This document shows, in pieces, positions 14,939 to 22,963 of a stretch of DNA of 42,169 bases. The DNA comes from Marinactinospora thermotolerans DSM 45154 (lineage in GTDB: Bacteria > Actinomycetota > Actinomycetes > Streptosporangiales > Streptosporangiaceae), in NCBI RefSeq assembly GCF_900167435.1, contig NZ_FUWS01000020.1, forward strand, positions 1-42,169, written 5' to 3'. Positions within the stretch are counted from its first letter, which is position 1. Each line of letters opens with the position of its first letter. The notes under the pieces are model-generated. The model saw only the letters and a list, made by a program, of their open reading frames with translations, ran no database searches and was not told the DNA's origin. Made by a program: the position numbers and the translations under genes.

Positions 14939-17254
14939 TCAGGAGGGGAGCGGGGCTCCGGAGTCGGGCTCCAGGCGGACCACCACGGACTTGGAGGTGG
15001 GGGTGTTGGACACCTCCGCGGTGGAGTCCAGCGGTACCAGCACGTTGGTCTCGGGGTAGTACGCCGCGGCGCACCCCTTGGCGGTGGGGTACTCGACCAC
15101 CATGAAGTGGGGCGCGCGCCGGTCCACGCCGTCGCGCCACTCGCTCACCAGGTCCACGTAGTCCCCGCCCTTGACCCCGAGCTCGGCGCAGTCGTCCGGG
15201 TTGACCAGGACCACCCGGCGGCCGTCCTTGATGCCCCGGTAGCGGTCGTCCAGCGCGTAGATCGTCGTGTTGTACTGGTCGTGGGAGCGCAGCGTCTGCA
15301 ACAGCAGCCGGCCCGGCGGGGTTTCGAGCACGGTCAGCTCGTTGACGGTGAAGTTCGCCCGGCCGGTGGCGGTGGGGAAGGAACGCTCGTCCCGCGGCGC
15401 GTGCGGCAGCGTGAACCCTCCGGGGCGGCGCGCCCGGGCGTTGAAGTCGTCGAACCCGGGCACCACCCGCTCGATCCGGTCGCGGATGCGGTCGTAGTCG
15501 GCGAACTCCTCCCAGGGCACGGGGTCCTCGGGCCCGAAGGTGCGCCGGGCCAGCTCGGCGACGATGTCGACCTCGGCGCGCATCTGGTCCGACAACGGGG
15601 GCACGCTGCCTCGCGAGGCGTGCACCATGCCCATGGAGTCCTCGACGGTGACGAACCTCTCCCGGCCGTCGCGCACGTCACGGTCGGTGCGCCCCAGCGC
15701 CGGCAGGATCAGCGCGCGGGCCCCGGTGACGGCGTGGGAGCGGTTCAGCTTGGTCGACACGTGCACGGTGAGCCGGCAGCGGCGCATCGCCGCCTCGGTG
15801 GCGAGGGTGTCGGGGCTGGCCGAGACGAAGTTGCCGCCCATGGCGAAGAAGACCCGCACCGCGCCCTCGCCCATGGCGCGGATGGCGCGCACGACGTCGT
15901 GACCGTGGTGGTGGGGCGGCTCGAAGCCGAACTCCGCGCCCAGGGCGCGCAGGAATTCCGGCGCGGGACGTTCGAAGATCCCCATGGTGCGGTCGCCCTG
16001 GACGTTGCTGTGCCCGCGCACCGGGCACACCCCCGCGCCGGGCCGTCCCACGTTGCCGCGCAGCAGCAGGAAGTTGACGACCTCGCGGATGGTGGGCACG
16101 GAGTGGCGGTGCTGGGTGAGGCCCATCGCCCAGCACACCACGATCCGCTTCGAGGCCAGCACCAGCGCCAGCGCCTCCTCGATACGGGCGCGCGGCAGGC
16201 CGGTGGCCCGGGTCACCTCGGCCCAGAACTCCTCGTCCGGGGTCTTGAGCAGGTGGGCGCGGTAGTCGGCGAAGCCGTGGGTGTGCGTCTCGACGAAGTC
16301 GTGGTCCAGCACCGTGCCCGGGGCCTGCTCGTCGGCCTGTACCAGCATCCGGTTGAGCGCGCTGAACAGCGCGAGGTCGCCGCCCAGGCGGATCTGGAGG
16401 AACAGGTCGGTCAGCGGGGTGCCGCGGCCGAGGAGGCCGAGGGGGGACTGCGGGTTGTTGAACTGTTCCAGCCCCGCCTCGGGCAACGGGTTGACGGTGA
16501 TGATCCGCGCCCCGGCGCGCTTCGCCTTCTCCAGCGCGGTGAGCATCCGCGGGTGGTTGGTGCCGGGGTTCTGCCCGGCGACGATGATGAGGTCGGCCTG
16601 GTAGAGGTCCTTCAGCAGCACGCTGCCCTTGCCGACCCCCAGGGTCTCGGTGAGCGCCGAGCCGGAGGACTCGTGGCACATGTTGGAGCAGTCGGGCAGG
16701 TTGTTGGTGCCCAGCCGCCGGGCGAGGAGCTGGTAGAGGAACGCCGCCTCGTTGCTGGTGCGTCCGGAGGTGTAGAACACGGCCTCGTCGGGCGAGTCCA
16801 GGCCGCGCAGTTCCGCCGCGATGAGGTCGAGGGCGGCGTCCCAGCCGATCGGCTCGTAGTGGGTGCCCCCCTCGGGCAGGTACATCGGGTGGGTGAGCCG
16901 GCCCTGCTGCCCCAGCCAGTAACCCGACCGTCGGGCCAGGTCGGCCACGGAGTGGCGGGCGAAGAAGTCGGGGCCGACCGCGCGCCGGGTCGCCTCCTCG
17001 GCGACGGCCTTGGCCCCGTTCTCGCAGAACTCCGCCAGGTGTCTGCGCTCGTCCTCGGGCCAGGCGCATCCGGGGCAGTCGAAGCCCTTCTTCTGGTTGA
17101 CGTCGAGCAGCAGCCGCAGGCCGCGTCGGGCGCCGGCCTGGCGTCCGGTCGTCCGCAGGGCGTTGGTGACGGCGGGCAGTCCGGCGGCGGCGTGCCCCGG
17201 GGGACCGATGCGGGGCCGGTCCTGACGGGGGTCTTCGATGGGCGCGCTGGACAT
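14939..17254 (-). CDS. FdhF/YdeP-family molybdopterin oxidoreductase
   Basis: 771 residues, ATG preceded by AGGGAGGG. The YdeP family shares the formate dehydrogenase/DMSO reductase fold but has only a short Cys motif at the N-terminus, here DCPGCAWPEDE near 59-69. Molybdopterin-binding signatures are present: YEPIGWDAALDLIAAEL, then FYTSGRTSNEAAFLYQLLAR with NNLPDCSNMCHESSG, GQNPGTNHPRML, and the C-terminal molydopterin dinucleotide-binding domain (about 655-765) around LRSHDQYNTTIY and VNPDDCAELG. Length equals the family norm. YdeP in enteric bacteria is linked to acid resistance; the substrate is not known. No fdhD or molybdenum cofactor gene is nearby. Cytoplasmic: no twin-arginine signal. 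Confidence 0.92.
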   Translation of the reverse strand: MSSAPIEDPRQDRPRIGPPGHAAAGLPAVTNALRTTGRQAGARRGLRLLLDVNQKKGFDCPGCAWPEDERRHLAEFCENGAKAVAEEATRRAVGPDFFARHSVADLARRSGYWLGQQGRLTHPMYLPEGGTHYEPIGWDAALDLIAAELRGLDSPDEAVFYTSGRTSNEAAFLYQLLARRLGTNNLPDCSNMCHESSGSALTETLGVGKGSVLLKDLYQADLIIVAGQNPGTNHPRMLTALEKAKRAGARIITVNPLPEAGLEQFNNPQSPLGLLGRGTPLTDLFLQIRLGGDLALFSALNRMLVQADEQAPGTVLDHDFVETHTHGFADYRAHLLKTPDEEFWAEVTRATGLPRARIEEALALVLASKRIVVCWAMGLTQHRHSVPTIREVVNFLLLRGNVGRPGAGVCPVRGHSNVQGDRTMGIFERPAPEFLRALGAEFGFEPPHHHGHDVVRAIRAMGEGAVRVFFAMGGNFVSASPDTLATEAAMRRCRLTVHVSTKLNRSHAVTGARALILPALGRTDRDVRDGRERFVTVEDSMGMVHASRGSVPPLSDQMRAEVDIVAELARRTFGPEDPVPWEEFADYDRIRDRIERVVPGFDDFNARARRPGGFTLPHAPRDERSFPTATGRANFTVNELTVLETPPGRLLLQTLRSHDQYNTTIYALDDRYRGIKDGRRVVLVNPDDCAELGVKGGDYVDLVSEWRDGVDRRAPHFMVVEYPTAKGCAAAYYPETNVLVPLDSTAEVSNTPTSKSVVVRLEPDSGAPLPS

Positions 17255-17441
17255 GGTGCCCTCCCTTGCCGACGTTGGTGACCATCCGGGTGCCCGCTTC
17301 CGCGAGCTCGGGATTCATTGTCCCAGCCGGCCTGCGCGACGCGGGGAACGGGCCGCGTGTGATGGGGATGCGACAGGAGGCGCATGATGTGGTACCGTGG
17401 TCCACGGGTTGCAGTCTTGATTTCGCCTGATCGCATGTGAT

Positions 17442-17480
17442 CGCCCGCGGAGTTTTTGACCGGCGGGCGTTTTTCGTTTT
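17442..17480 (+). promoter_or_regulatory. Terminator-like hairpin in the cold-shock gene 5' region
   Basis: CGCCCGC (17442-17448) pairs with GCGGGCG (17463-17469) and is followed by TTTTTCGTTTT. It lies 74 nt upstream of the cold-shock start. The hairpin plus T-run looks like an intrinsic terminator inside the mRNA leader, a possible attenuator; alternatively it ends a short upstream transcript. Confidence 0.5.
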
Positions 17481-17553
17481 CGGGAAAGGTTCGCAGCACC
17501 CTCCGACCCGCAGGGCGCGGGGCCGGAACCGATCTCAGAAATCGGAGTATCGC

Positions 17554-17757
17554 ATGACTCAGGGAACCGTGAAGTGGTTCAACGGCGAAAAGGGCTTCGG
17601 CTTCATCAGCCAGGACGCCGGCGGCCCGGACGTCTTCGTCCACTACAGCAACATCGCCGGCAGCGGCTTCCGTAACCTTGACGAGAACCAGCGCGTCGAG
17701 TTCGACGTGACGCAGGGCCCGAAGGGCCCGCAGGCCGAGAACGTCCGCGCCATCTAG
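17554..17757 (+). CDS. Cold-shock protein (CspA family)
   Basis: 67 residues, the full family length. RNP1 is KGFGFIS and RNP2 is VFVHYSNI; the N-terminus is [17 protein letters not shown]. Binds single-stranded RNA/DNA as an RNA chaperone in the cytoplasm. It has a long upstream region, with the hairpin and T-run at 17442-17480, as is common for cold-shock genes controlled after transcription initiation. A very stable terminator follows at 17781. Monocistronic. Confidence 0.97.
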   Translation: MTQGTVKWFNGEKGFGFISQDAGGPDVFVHYSNIAGSGFRNLDENQRVEFDVTQGPKGPQAENVRAI

Positions 17758-17780
17758 GTCTCGCGTTTCGAAGCGTGCCA

Positions 17781-17812
17781 GCGGGGCCGCCCGGGGATCC
17801 GGGCGGCCCCGC
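17781..17812 (+). terminator. Terminator of the cold-shock gene
   Basis: A perfect 14-bp stem (17781-17794 with 17799-17812) with loop GGAT, 24 nt after the stop. It is followed by CGTCGTTT, a poor T-run but normal for a GC-rich actinomycete. Confidence 0.85.
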
Positions 17813-17976
17813 CGTCGTTTCCGGCCCTGTCTCCCCTCCGAGTGATCTCGTGTCCTGTCGTCGGCGCGGAACCGTCCGCCGCCGCGTGTTCCGGTCGTGG
17901 CCGTCGCCGTGCGGGACGGTGTCCCCGGCGGGTTCGGCGCGTGGGGTGGATACCCCCGATCGTTGATAGCGTCACA

Positions 17977-18005
17977 TTGAAATAAAGCGCTTGTGCAACT
18001 AAATT
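17977..18005 (+). promoter_or_regulatory. Promoter of the old yellow enzyme gene with internal dyad
   Basis: TTGAAA (17977-17982), 17 nt, then TAAATT (18000-18005) fit -35 and -10 boxes well, in a locally AT-rich patch. The spacer holds AAGCGCTT (17985-17992), a CG-centred dyad of the kind bound by LacI-family repressors. Transcription would start near 18012, about 38 nt before the start codon. Confidence 0.6.
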
Positions 18006-18049
18006 CGGGATGGACCAGACCGTCAGCCGACACGAAGGACCGTCCCGAC

Positions 18050-19144
18050 GTGACCGTACTGTTCGAACCTCTCACCCTCCGCTCGCTCACCGTGCCCAAT
18101 CGGGTCTGGATGTCGCCGATGTGCACCTACTCCGCGGCGACCGAGGGTCCCGAGGCGGGGGTGCCCACCGACTGGCACTTCGCCCATCTGGCCGCGCGTG
18201 CCGCCGGTGGCGCCGGTCTGGTCATGGTCGAGGCCACCGGGGTCCACCCCGACGGGCGGATCTCCCCGGCCGACCTGGGACTGTGGAACGACCGCCAGCA
18301 GGAGGCGTTCACCCGGATCACCCGCTTCATCCGCGACCAGGGAGCGGTCCCGGCCATCCAGCTCGCCCACGCCGGCCGTAAGGCCTCCACCCGCCAGCCC
18401 TGGCTCGGCGGCGGCCCCATCGACCCCGCCGACGGGGGATGGAAGACCGCCGGCCCCTCGCCGATCCCCTTCGGCGACTTCCCGGCTCCCGAGGAGCTGA
18501 GCACCCGGCAGATCGCCGACGTCATCGCCTCCTTCGCCGACGCCGCGCGCCGCGCCCACGCGGCCGGATTCCAGGTCGCCGAGATCCACGGAGCCCACGG
18601 CTACCTGATCAACACCTTCCTGTCCCCGCAGGGCAACCGGCGCACCGACGCCTACGGCGGCTCCTTCGAGAACCGCATCCGCCTGGCCCTGGAGATCATC
18701 GAGGCGGTGCGCGAGGTCTGGCCGGAGGAACTCCCGCTGTTCTTCCGGGTCTCCGCCACCGACTGGCTCAGCGGCGACACCGACGACCCGCGTGAGGGCT
18801 GGAGCGGCGAGGACACCGTGCGCCTGGCCAAGGAGCTCCAGGCCCGCGGCGTCGACCTGCTCGACACCTCCACCGGCGGTATGGTCCCCGTCGCGCCGAT
18901 CCCCGTCGCCCCGAACTACCAGGTGCCCTTCGCGGCGCGGGTGCGCTCCGAGACGGGGCTGCCCACCGCCGCGGTCGGGCTGATCACCGAGGCCGCCCAG
19001 GCCGAGGAGATCGTCTCCTCCGGCCAGGCCGACGCGGTCATGATCGGCCGTCAGCTGCTGCGCGACCCCTACTGGCCGCTGCGTGCCGCTGCCGAGCTCG
19101 GCTCCCGGGTGCAGTGGCCGATCCAGTACGGCTACGCCGTCTGA
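18050..19144 (+). CDS. Old yellow enzyme, YqjM-like NADPH dehydrogenase
   Basis: 364 residues, FMN-dependent TIM barrel. N-terminus LFEPLTLRSLTVPNRV, then SPMCTYSA, with C25 and Y27 matching the redox-tuning Cys and active-site Tyr of YqjM (thermophilic-like OYE class). The substrate histidines are in EIHGAHGYLINTFLSP; the phosphate-binding end includes GLITEAAQAEEI and MIGRQLLRDPYWPL. It reduces activated C=C bonds (enones, maleimides) with NADPH, usually in defence against electrophiles. The GTG at 18050 follows GAAGGA; further upstream the frame lies within the promoter. Own promoter and terminator suggest a single-gene unit. Confidence 0.95.
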   Translation: MTVLFEPLTLRSLTVPNRVWMSPMCTYSAATEGPEAGVPTDWHFAHLAARAAGGAGLVMVEATGVHPDGRISPADLGLWNDRQQEAFTRITRFIRDQGAVPAIQLAHAGRKASTRQPWLGGGPIDPADGGWKTAGPSPIPFGDFPAPEELSTRQIADVIASFADAARRAHAAGFQVAEIHGAHGYLINTFLSPQGNRRTDAYGGSFENRIRLALEIIEAVREVWPEELPLFFRVSATDWLSGDTDDPREGWSGEDTVRLAKELQARGVDLLDTSTGGMVPVAPIPVAPNYQVPFAARVRSETGLPTAAVGLITEAAQAEEIVSSGQADAVMIGRQLLRDPYWPLRAAAELGSRVQWPIQYGYAV

Positions 19145-19155
19145 TCGGGATCGGG

Positions 19156-19193
19156 CCGGTGTCCGGGACCGCGGGGGCGGCCCCGGACACCGG
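19156..19193. terminator. Bidirectional terminator
   Basis: CCGGTGTCCGGG (19156-19167) pairs over 12 bp with CCCGGACACCGG (19182-19193) between two convergent stop codons (19144 and 19196). Confidence 0.8.
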
Positions 19194-19195
19194 GC

Positions 19196-20155
19196 TCAGG
19201 CGAAGGGCCGCACCGGGGTGACCGACCTGGCCAGCAGGGCACGCAGGTAGGAGAAGAAGCCGGCGGCGTCGACCTCCTCGATCACGGTCGCGTTGGCCGC
19301 CAGACCGTGCACGCCCCACGACATCGCGGCATAGCCGCGGGTCAGCTCCCCCGCCGTCTCGACGTCGACGTGGTAGGGCGCCGAGCGCACCACCAGTTCC
19401 GGGTGGAGCAGCAGCGCCGCGGTCAGCGAGTCGGGGTGGGTGGTGCCGTCGATGCCCACCGACCGGTCGAACTCCAGTGTCGCGGCGCACACCCGGGTGA
19501 AGAACCGCGCCAGCGGTGTGTCCAGGGCGGCGATCTCGGCCAGCGCGGACGGGCCGAACACGGCCTGGCGCAACGTCAGCGGGTCCCAGGGGATCACCAC
19601 GATCTCAAACCCCGCGGCGAACACCGCCTTGGCCGCCTCGGGGTCGACGTAGAAGTTGAACTCGGCCGCGGCGGTGATGTTGCCGCGCCCGTTGTTGGAG
19701 CCGCCCATGACGTAGAGCGTCTTGACGTTGCCGGCGAAGTCGGGATCCTTCAGGCTCGCCGCCGCGATGTTGGTCAGCGGCCCGATCGCCACGATCGACA
19801 GCTCGCCGGGTCGTTCGGCGGCGAGCCGCACCAGCGCGTCCACGCCGTGCTCGGCCTCGGGGGCGCATCCGGTGAAGTCCATGTCCAGTCCGCCCACCCC
19901 GTCGCCGTGCACGTTCTCCGCGCTCACCCAGGGGCGGGTCAGGGGCCGGCGGCAGCCGAGGTGGACCGGAACCTCCCCCAGCCGTCCGGCGGCGTTGAGG
20001 GTCAAAAAGGCGTTGCGTACCTGGCGGTCGAACCCGACGTTGCCGGCGACCATCGTGATCGCGCGCAGGTCGGCCAGCGGATCCAGCAGGCCGATCAGCA
20101 GGGCGACGCAGTCGTCCTGGGCGGTATCGGTGTCGATGACGAGGGGAAGGCTCAC
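19196..20155 (-). CDS. Inosine/uridine-type nucleoside hydrolase
   Basis: 319 residues. The N-terminal Ca2+-binding motif reads VIDTDTAQDDCVAL, a variant of the usual D-T-D-P-G-x-D-D: the three acidic residues remain, P-G is T-A. Further family elements: IGPLTNIAAA, YVMGGSNNGRGN, AEFNFYVDPEAA and THPDSLTA with the late Ca2+ ligand Asp. It hydrolyses the N-glycosidic bond of ribonucleosides; the base specificity cannot be told. The start is an ATG at 20155. The 72-nt gap to the FAD oxidoreductase upstream permits co-transcription, although the functions do not obviously link. Confidence 0.93.
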   Translation of the reverse strand: MSLPLVIDTDTAQDDCVALLIGLLDPLADLRAITMVAGNVGFDRQVRNAFLTLNAAGRLGEVPVHLGCRRPLTRPWVSAENVHGDGVGGLDMDFTGCAPEAEHGVDALVRLAAERPGELSIVAIGPLTNIAAASLKDPDFAGNVKTLYVMGGSNNGRGNITAAAEFNFYVDPEAAKAVFAAGFEIVVIPWDPLTLRQAVFGPSALAEIAALDTPLARFFTRVCAATLEFDRSVGIDGTTHPDSLTAALLLHPELVVRSAPYHVDVETAGELTRGYAAMSWGVHGLAANATVIEEVDAAGFFSYLRALLARSVTPVRPFA

Positions 20156-20227
20156 GCGACCTCCTGCGGTGCTGCGCGTCCACGGGGACGTTGGGGGTTT
20201 CGCCGCAGGTTATCGCCACTGCCGGCC

Positions 20228-21307
20228 TCAAGACAGACCGGCCCGCACCTCGCGGGCCGCGCGCGCCGCGGCCCGGTGCACGCTGATCATGCTCGCGGAG
20301 GGGCCGTAGCCCAGGAGGTGGACCCGGGGGTCGTGGTCGGCGCGGGTGCCGACCAGGCGGATCCCGCCGAGCGGTCCGCGCAGCCGCAGCGGGGCGAGGT
20401 GGGTCAGGGCGGGGCGAAAGCCCGTCGCCCACAGGATCACGTCGGCGCGCAGCCGGGTGCCGTCGGCCCAGGTCACCCCGTCGGGGGTGACCCGTTGGAA
20501 CATCGGGCGGGCGGTCAGCGCCCCCCGCTCCTCGGCCGCCCGCACCGCCGGGGTCCGGGCGATCCCCGTGTAGCTCACCACGCTGCGCAGCGGCAGCCCG
20601 CGCGCGACCCGTTGGGCCACCTGGTCGGTGACGGCGACCAGCTCGGCCTCACTGAAGGAGGCGTCGCGCAGCTGCGGCGGGCGTCGGGTCACCCACGTCG
20701 TGTCCGTCACCGCCGACACCTCCGCGCAGATCTGCGCCCCGGAGTTGCCCCCGCCCACCACGACGACGTGGGCTCCGGTGAACTCCTCGGGAGCGTCGTA
20801 GTCGGCGGCGTGCAGCATCCGGCCCCCGAACTCCGCCATGCCGGGCACGACGGGGACGAACGGGCGGTCCCAGGTACCGGTCGCGTTGATGACGGCACGC
20901 GCCCGCCAGGTCCGTTCGTCCGTGTCCACCAGCAGCGCGCCATGGGGCTTTGCCCCCGGGGCGGCCTCGGCGTCGTGGACGCGGCGGACCCGGACGGGGC
21001 GCAGGACCGGCACGGCGAAGCGCTTCTCGTACTCGGCGAGATAGGCGGCGACCTCCGGTCCGCTGGGCGGTCCCTGGAAGGGGCGGGACCAGGGGAGGCC
21101 GGGCAGCCTGGTGTAGGCGGGCGGCGAGACGAGCCGGACCGACCGCCACACGTGCTGCCAGGCTCCGCCGGGCGCGGGGGAGGCGTCCAGCACCACGTGG
21201 TCGCGCCAGGGGACCGAGCCGCGTCGGGCCAGGAAGTAGGCGGCGCTCAGGCCGGCCTGACCACCGCCGATGATCACGGTGTCCACGTCGGTCACGTCGC
21301 CGGTCAT
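20228..21307 (-). CDS. FAD-dependent NAD(P)-binding oxidoreductase (flavin monooxygenase-like)
   Basis: 359 residues. FAD-binding GxGxxG: VIIGGGQAGLSAAYFLARR near 10-28. NAD(P)-binding: VVVVGGGNSGAQICAE near 165-180. ATGFRP in the C-terminal part is the ATG motif of flavin monooxygenases and TrkA-like pyridine nucleotide-disulfide-type enzymes. The ATG at 21307 has GGAGGAGGG upstream. It is divergent from a MarR regulator with a dyad between them, so it is probably the regulator's target. Likely oxidises a xenobiotic or sulfur/nitrogen compound; substrate not inferable. Confidence 0.92.
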   Translation of the reverse strand: MTGDVTDVDTVIIGGGQAGLSAAYFLARRGSVPWRDHVVLDASPAPGGAWQHVWRSVRLVSPPAYTRLPGLPWSRPFQGPPSGPEVAAYLAEYEKRFAVPVLRPVRVRRVHDAEAAPGAKPHGALLVDTDERTWRARAVINATGTWDRPFVPVVPGMAEFGGRMLHAADYDAPEEFTGAHVVVVGGGNSGAQICAEVSAVTDTTWVTRRPPQLRDASFSEAELVAVTDQVAQRVARGLPLRSVVSYTGIARTPAVRAAEERGALTARPMFQRVTPDGVTWADGTRLRADVILWATGFRPALTHLAPLRLRGPLGGIRLVGTRADHDPRVHLLGYGPSASMISVHRAAARAAREVRAGLS

Positions 21308-21329
21308 GCCGCCCTCCTCCGCCCATTTC

Positions 21330-21343
21330 CATGCGTTTGCATG
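21330..21343. promoter_or_regulatory. Probable MarR operator
   Basis: Perfect dyad CATGC-GTTT-GCATG between the divergent FAD oxidoreductase and MarR genes, 23 nt upstream of the oxidoreductase start. Confidence 0.55.
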
Positions 21344-21435
21344 TAGACAAGGCGGGGGAAGGGTGCGGTTATTCCCGCTTGTGGGACGCGATGCGATCAT
21401 GCGGAGGACGTTCGCGGGATGGACGAAGGGGTGCG

Positions 21436-21903
21436 ATGGCCAGGAACAGGACGGCGGAGGAGGCGTGGGAGGCCCTGGCCCGCGCCCAGACGGCGCTGAT
21501 GCGGGGGTTCCAGGAGGACTTTCGCGGGGAGGAGGTCTCCATGCGGGTCTATGACGTGCTCTACACGTTGTCGCGGTGCCCGTCGGGGGCCCGGCTGCGC
21601 GACCTCAACGCCCACATCCTGCTGACGCAGCCGAGCCTGAGCCGGTTGGTGGAGCGGATGGAGGCGGACGGGCTGGTGCACCGTTGCGGGGATCCGACGG
21701 ACCGGCGCGCCACGGTGGTCCGGTTGACCGAGCGGGGGCGCGAGATCCAGCGCAGGGTGGGCCGCCGTCACGCGGCGGCCATCGCCGACCGCGTCGGGGG
21801 AGCGCTCTCGGAGGAGGAACTGGCGACGCTCAGGGCGCTGGCCGACAAGCTCAGGGCGGCCCAGGAGGGGCGGGGATCGGTGTCGATGACCGTGGATCCG
21901 TGA
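21436..21903 (+). CDS. MarR-family transcriptional regulator
   Basis: 155 residues. Winged helix-turn-helix: LRDLNAHILLTQPSLSRLVE, wing GDPTDRRATVVRLTERGRE. The ATG at 21436 follows GAAGGGG. The N-terminal helix (WEALARAQTALMRGFQEDF) and the C-terminal helix form the usual dimerisation region. It probably represses the divergent FAD oxidoreductase through the dyad at 21330 and responds to a small ligand (inference). It ends 79 nt before the ohrR start but has its own role; read-through into ohrR is possible. Confidence 0.93.
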   Translation: MARNRTAEEAWEALARAQTALMRGFQEDFRGEEVSMRVYDVLYTLSRCPSGARLRDLNAHILLTQPSLSRLVERMEADGLVHRCGDPTDRRATVVRLTERGREIQRRVGRRHAAAIADRVGGALSEEELATLRALADKLRAAQEGRGSVSMTVDP

Positions 21904-21922
21904 GATGAGGGCCACCAGTTCT

Positions 21923-21944
21923 ATTGTGCGCAATTGAATTGTGC
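21923..21944 (+). promoter_or_regulatory. OhrR operator
   Basis: GCGCAATT-G-AATTGTGC (21928-21944) is an inverted repeat with one mismatch, overlapping a second dyad ATTG-TGCG-CAAT (21923-21934). CAATT-N-AATTG is the core of known OhrR boxes. It sits 39 nt upstream of ohrR in an AT-rich patch where the promoter should be, and fits autorepression of ohrR-ohr. Confidence 0.75.
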
Positions 21945-21982
21945 TAAATTCATATTGATCGAGGAGTCGAGGAGGTGTGCGG

Positions 21983-22471
21983 ATGGGGGAAGCAGTCCCC
22001 GGGCGGGATCCCCTCTCCCTCGACGGTCAGCTCTGTTTCGCCGTCTACGCGGCTTCACGCGCCATGACCGGCCTCTACCGCGACCTGCTCGCGGATCTGG
22101 ACCTCACCTACCCCCAGTACCTCGTGATGCTCGCCCTGTGGGAACGCGGGACGGCGTCGGTCGGGGACCTGGGGGAGGCCCTGCGCCTCGACTCGGGAAC
22201 CCTGTCGCCGCTGCTGCGACGGCTGGAGGCCCGAGGTCTGGTCCGACGTCGGCGTGACACCGGGGACGAGAGGGTCGTCCGGGTCACGCTCACCCAGACC
22301 GGGACCGCGCTGCGCGAACGCGCGCGCCCCATCCCCGGTCGGGTGCTGTGCGCCACCGGCCTGACCGAAGACGAGGTCGCAGGGTTGCGAGGGCTCCTCG
22401 ACCAGCTCACCGAATCGGTCGCGACCCACGACCCCACGTCCGTGGGCCGGCCGTCGACCCCAGAGAGATAG
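21983..22471 (+). CDS. ohrR: Organic hydroperoxide sensor/repressor OhrR (2-Cys type)
   Basis: 162 residues, MarR family. N-terminus LSLDGQLCFAVYAASRAM with the peroxidatic C18; Y-P-Q-Y-L-V-M-L-A-L-W-E; wHTH LRLDSGTLSPLLRRLE with wing DTGDERVVRV. A second cysteine, C123, is 105 residues after the first, the same spacing as the Xanthomonas-type 2-Cys OhrR. So derepression probably occurs by an intersubunit disulfide. The ATG at 21983 is 7 nt after AGGAGG; the GTG at 21977 is too close to it. It lies 13 nt upstream of ohr in one operon. Confidence 0.95.
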   Translation: MGEAVPGRDPLSLDGQLCFAVYAASRAMTGLYRDLLADLDLTYPQYLVMLALWERGTASVGDLGEALRLDSGTLSPLLRRLEARGLVRRRRDTGDERVVRVTLTQTGTALRERARPIPGRVLCATGLTEDEVAGLRGLLDQLTESVATHDPTSVGRPSTPER

Positions 22472-22484
22472 GGAAGGTGTGACC

Positions 22485-22907
22485 ATGAACGTCCTGTACA
22501 CCGCCGAGGCCACCGTCGAGGGCGAGGGGCGCAAGGGCAAGGGCGCCAGCGACGACGGCCGCCTCAGCGTCGACCTGTCCGTGCCCAAGGGGCTCGGCGG
22601 CGACGACGGCCCGGGCACCAACCCCGAGCAGCTCTTCGCGGTGGGCTACGCCGCCTGCTTCCACGGCGCGCTGAAGAAGGTCGCGCGTGAGGCCAAGGCC
22701 GACATCTCCGGTTCCACCGTCAACGCCAAGGTGAGCATCGGCAAGAGCGAGGACGGTCTCGACCTGGCGGTCGAGCTCACCGTCTCGGCCCCCGGCAAGC
22801 CCGAGGCCGAGCTGCGCGAGCTGGTGGAGAAGGCCCACCAGACCTGCCCCTACTCCCGGGCCACCCGCGGCAACATCGAGGTCAAGCTCGACGTCGCCGC
22901 GGCCTGA
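22485..22907 (+). CDS. ohr: Organic hydroperoxide reductase Ohr
   Basis: 140 residues, OsmC/Ohr family. Peroxidatic C58 in FAVGYAACFHGAL and resolving C121 in HQTCPYSRATRGN. N-terminus NVLYTAEATVEGEGRKG with the catalytic Arg of the Ohr group; E48 (PEQLF) completes the site. It reduces fatty-acid and other organic hydroperoxides using lipoylated proteins. ATG at 22485 follows GGGAAGG; a GTG two codons earlier is an alternative. Co-transcribed with ohrR and followed by a strong terminator. Confidence 0.97.
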   Translation: MNVLYTAEATVEGEGRKGKGASDDGRLSVDLSVPKGLGGDDGPGTNPEQLFAVGYAACFHGALKKVAREAKADISGSTVNAKVSIGKSEDGLDLAVELTVSAPGKPEAELRELVEKAHQTCPYSRATRGNIEVKLDVAAA

Positions 22908-22921
22908 GTCCGCGTGAATCC

Positions 22922-22963
22922 CGTGTGGGGTGGGAGGGCGTTCGCGTCCGCCCGCCCCACACG
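22922..22963 (+). terminator. Terminator of ohrR-ohr
   Basis: CGTGTGGGG (22922-22930) pairs with CCCCACACG (22955-22963); the interior GGGCG/CGTCC region adds more pairs around TTCG. Fifteen nt after the ohr stop. Confidence 0.8.

Noticed and set aside
13643-17281. Plus-strand open frame of about 1,200 codons
   Set aside because: It is antisense to the YdeP-type oxidoreductase and the TRIC-like gene; no domain is visible and the real motifs are on the minus strand.
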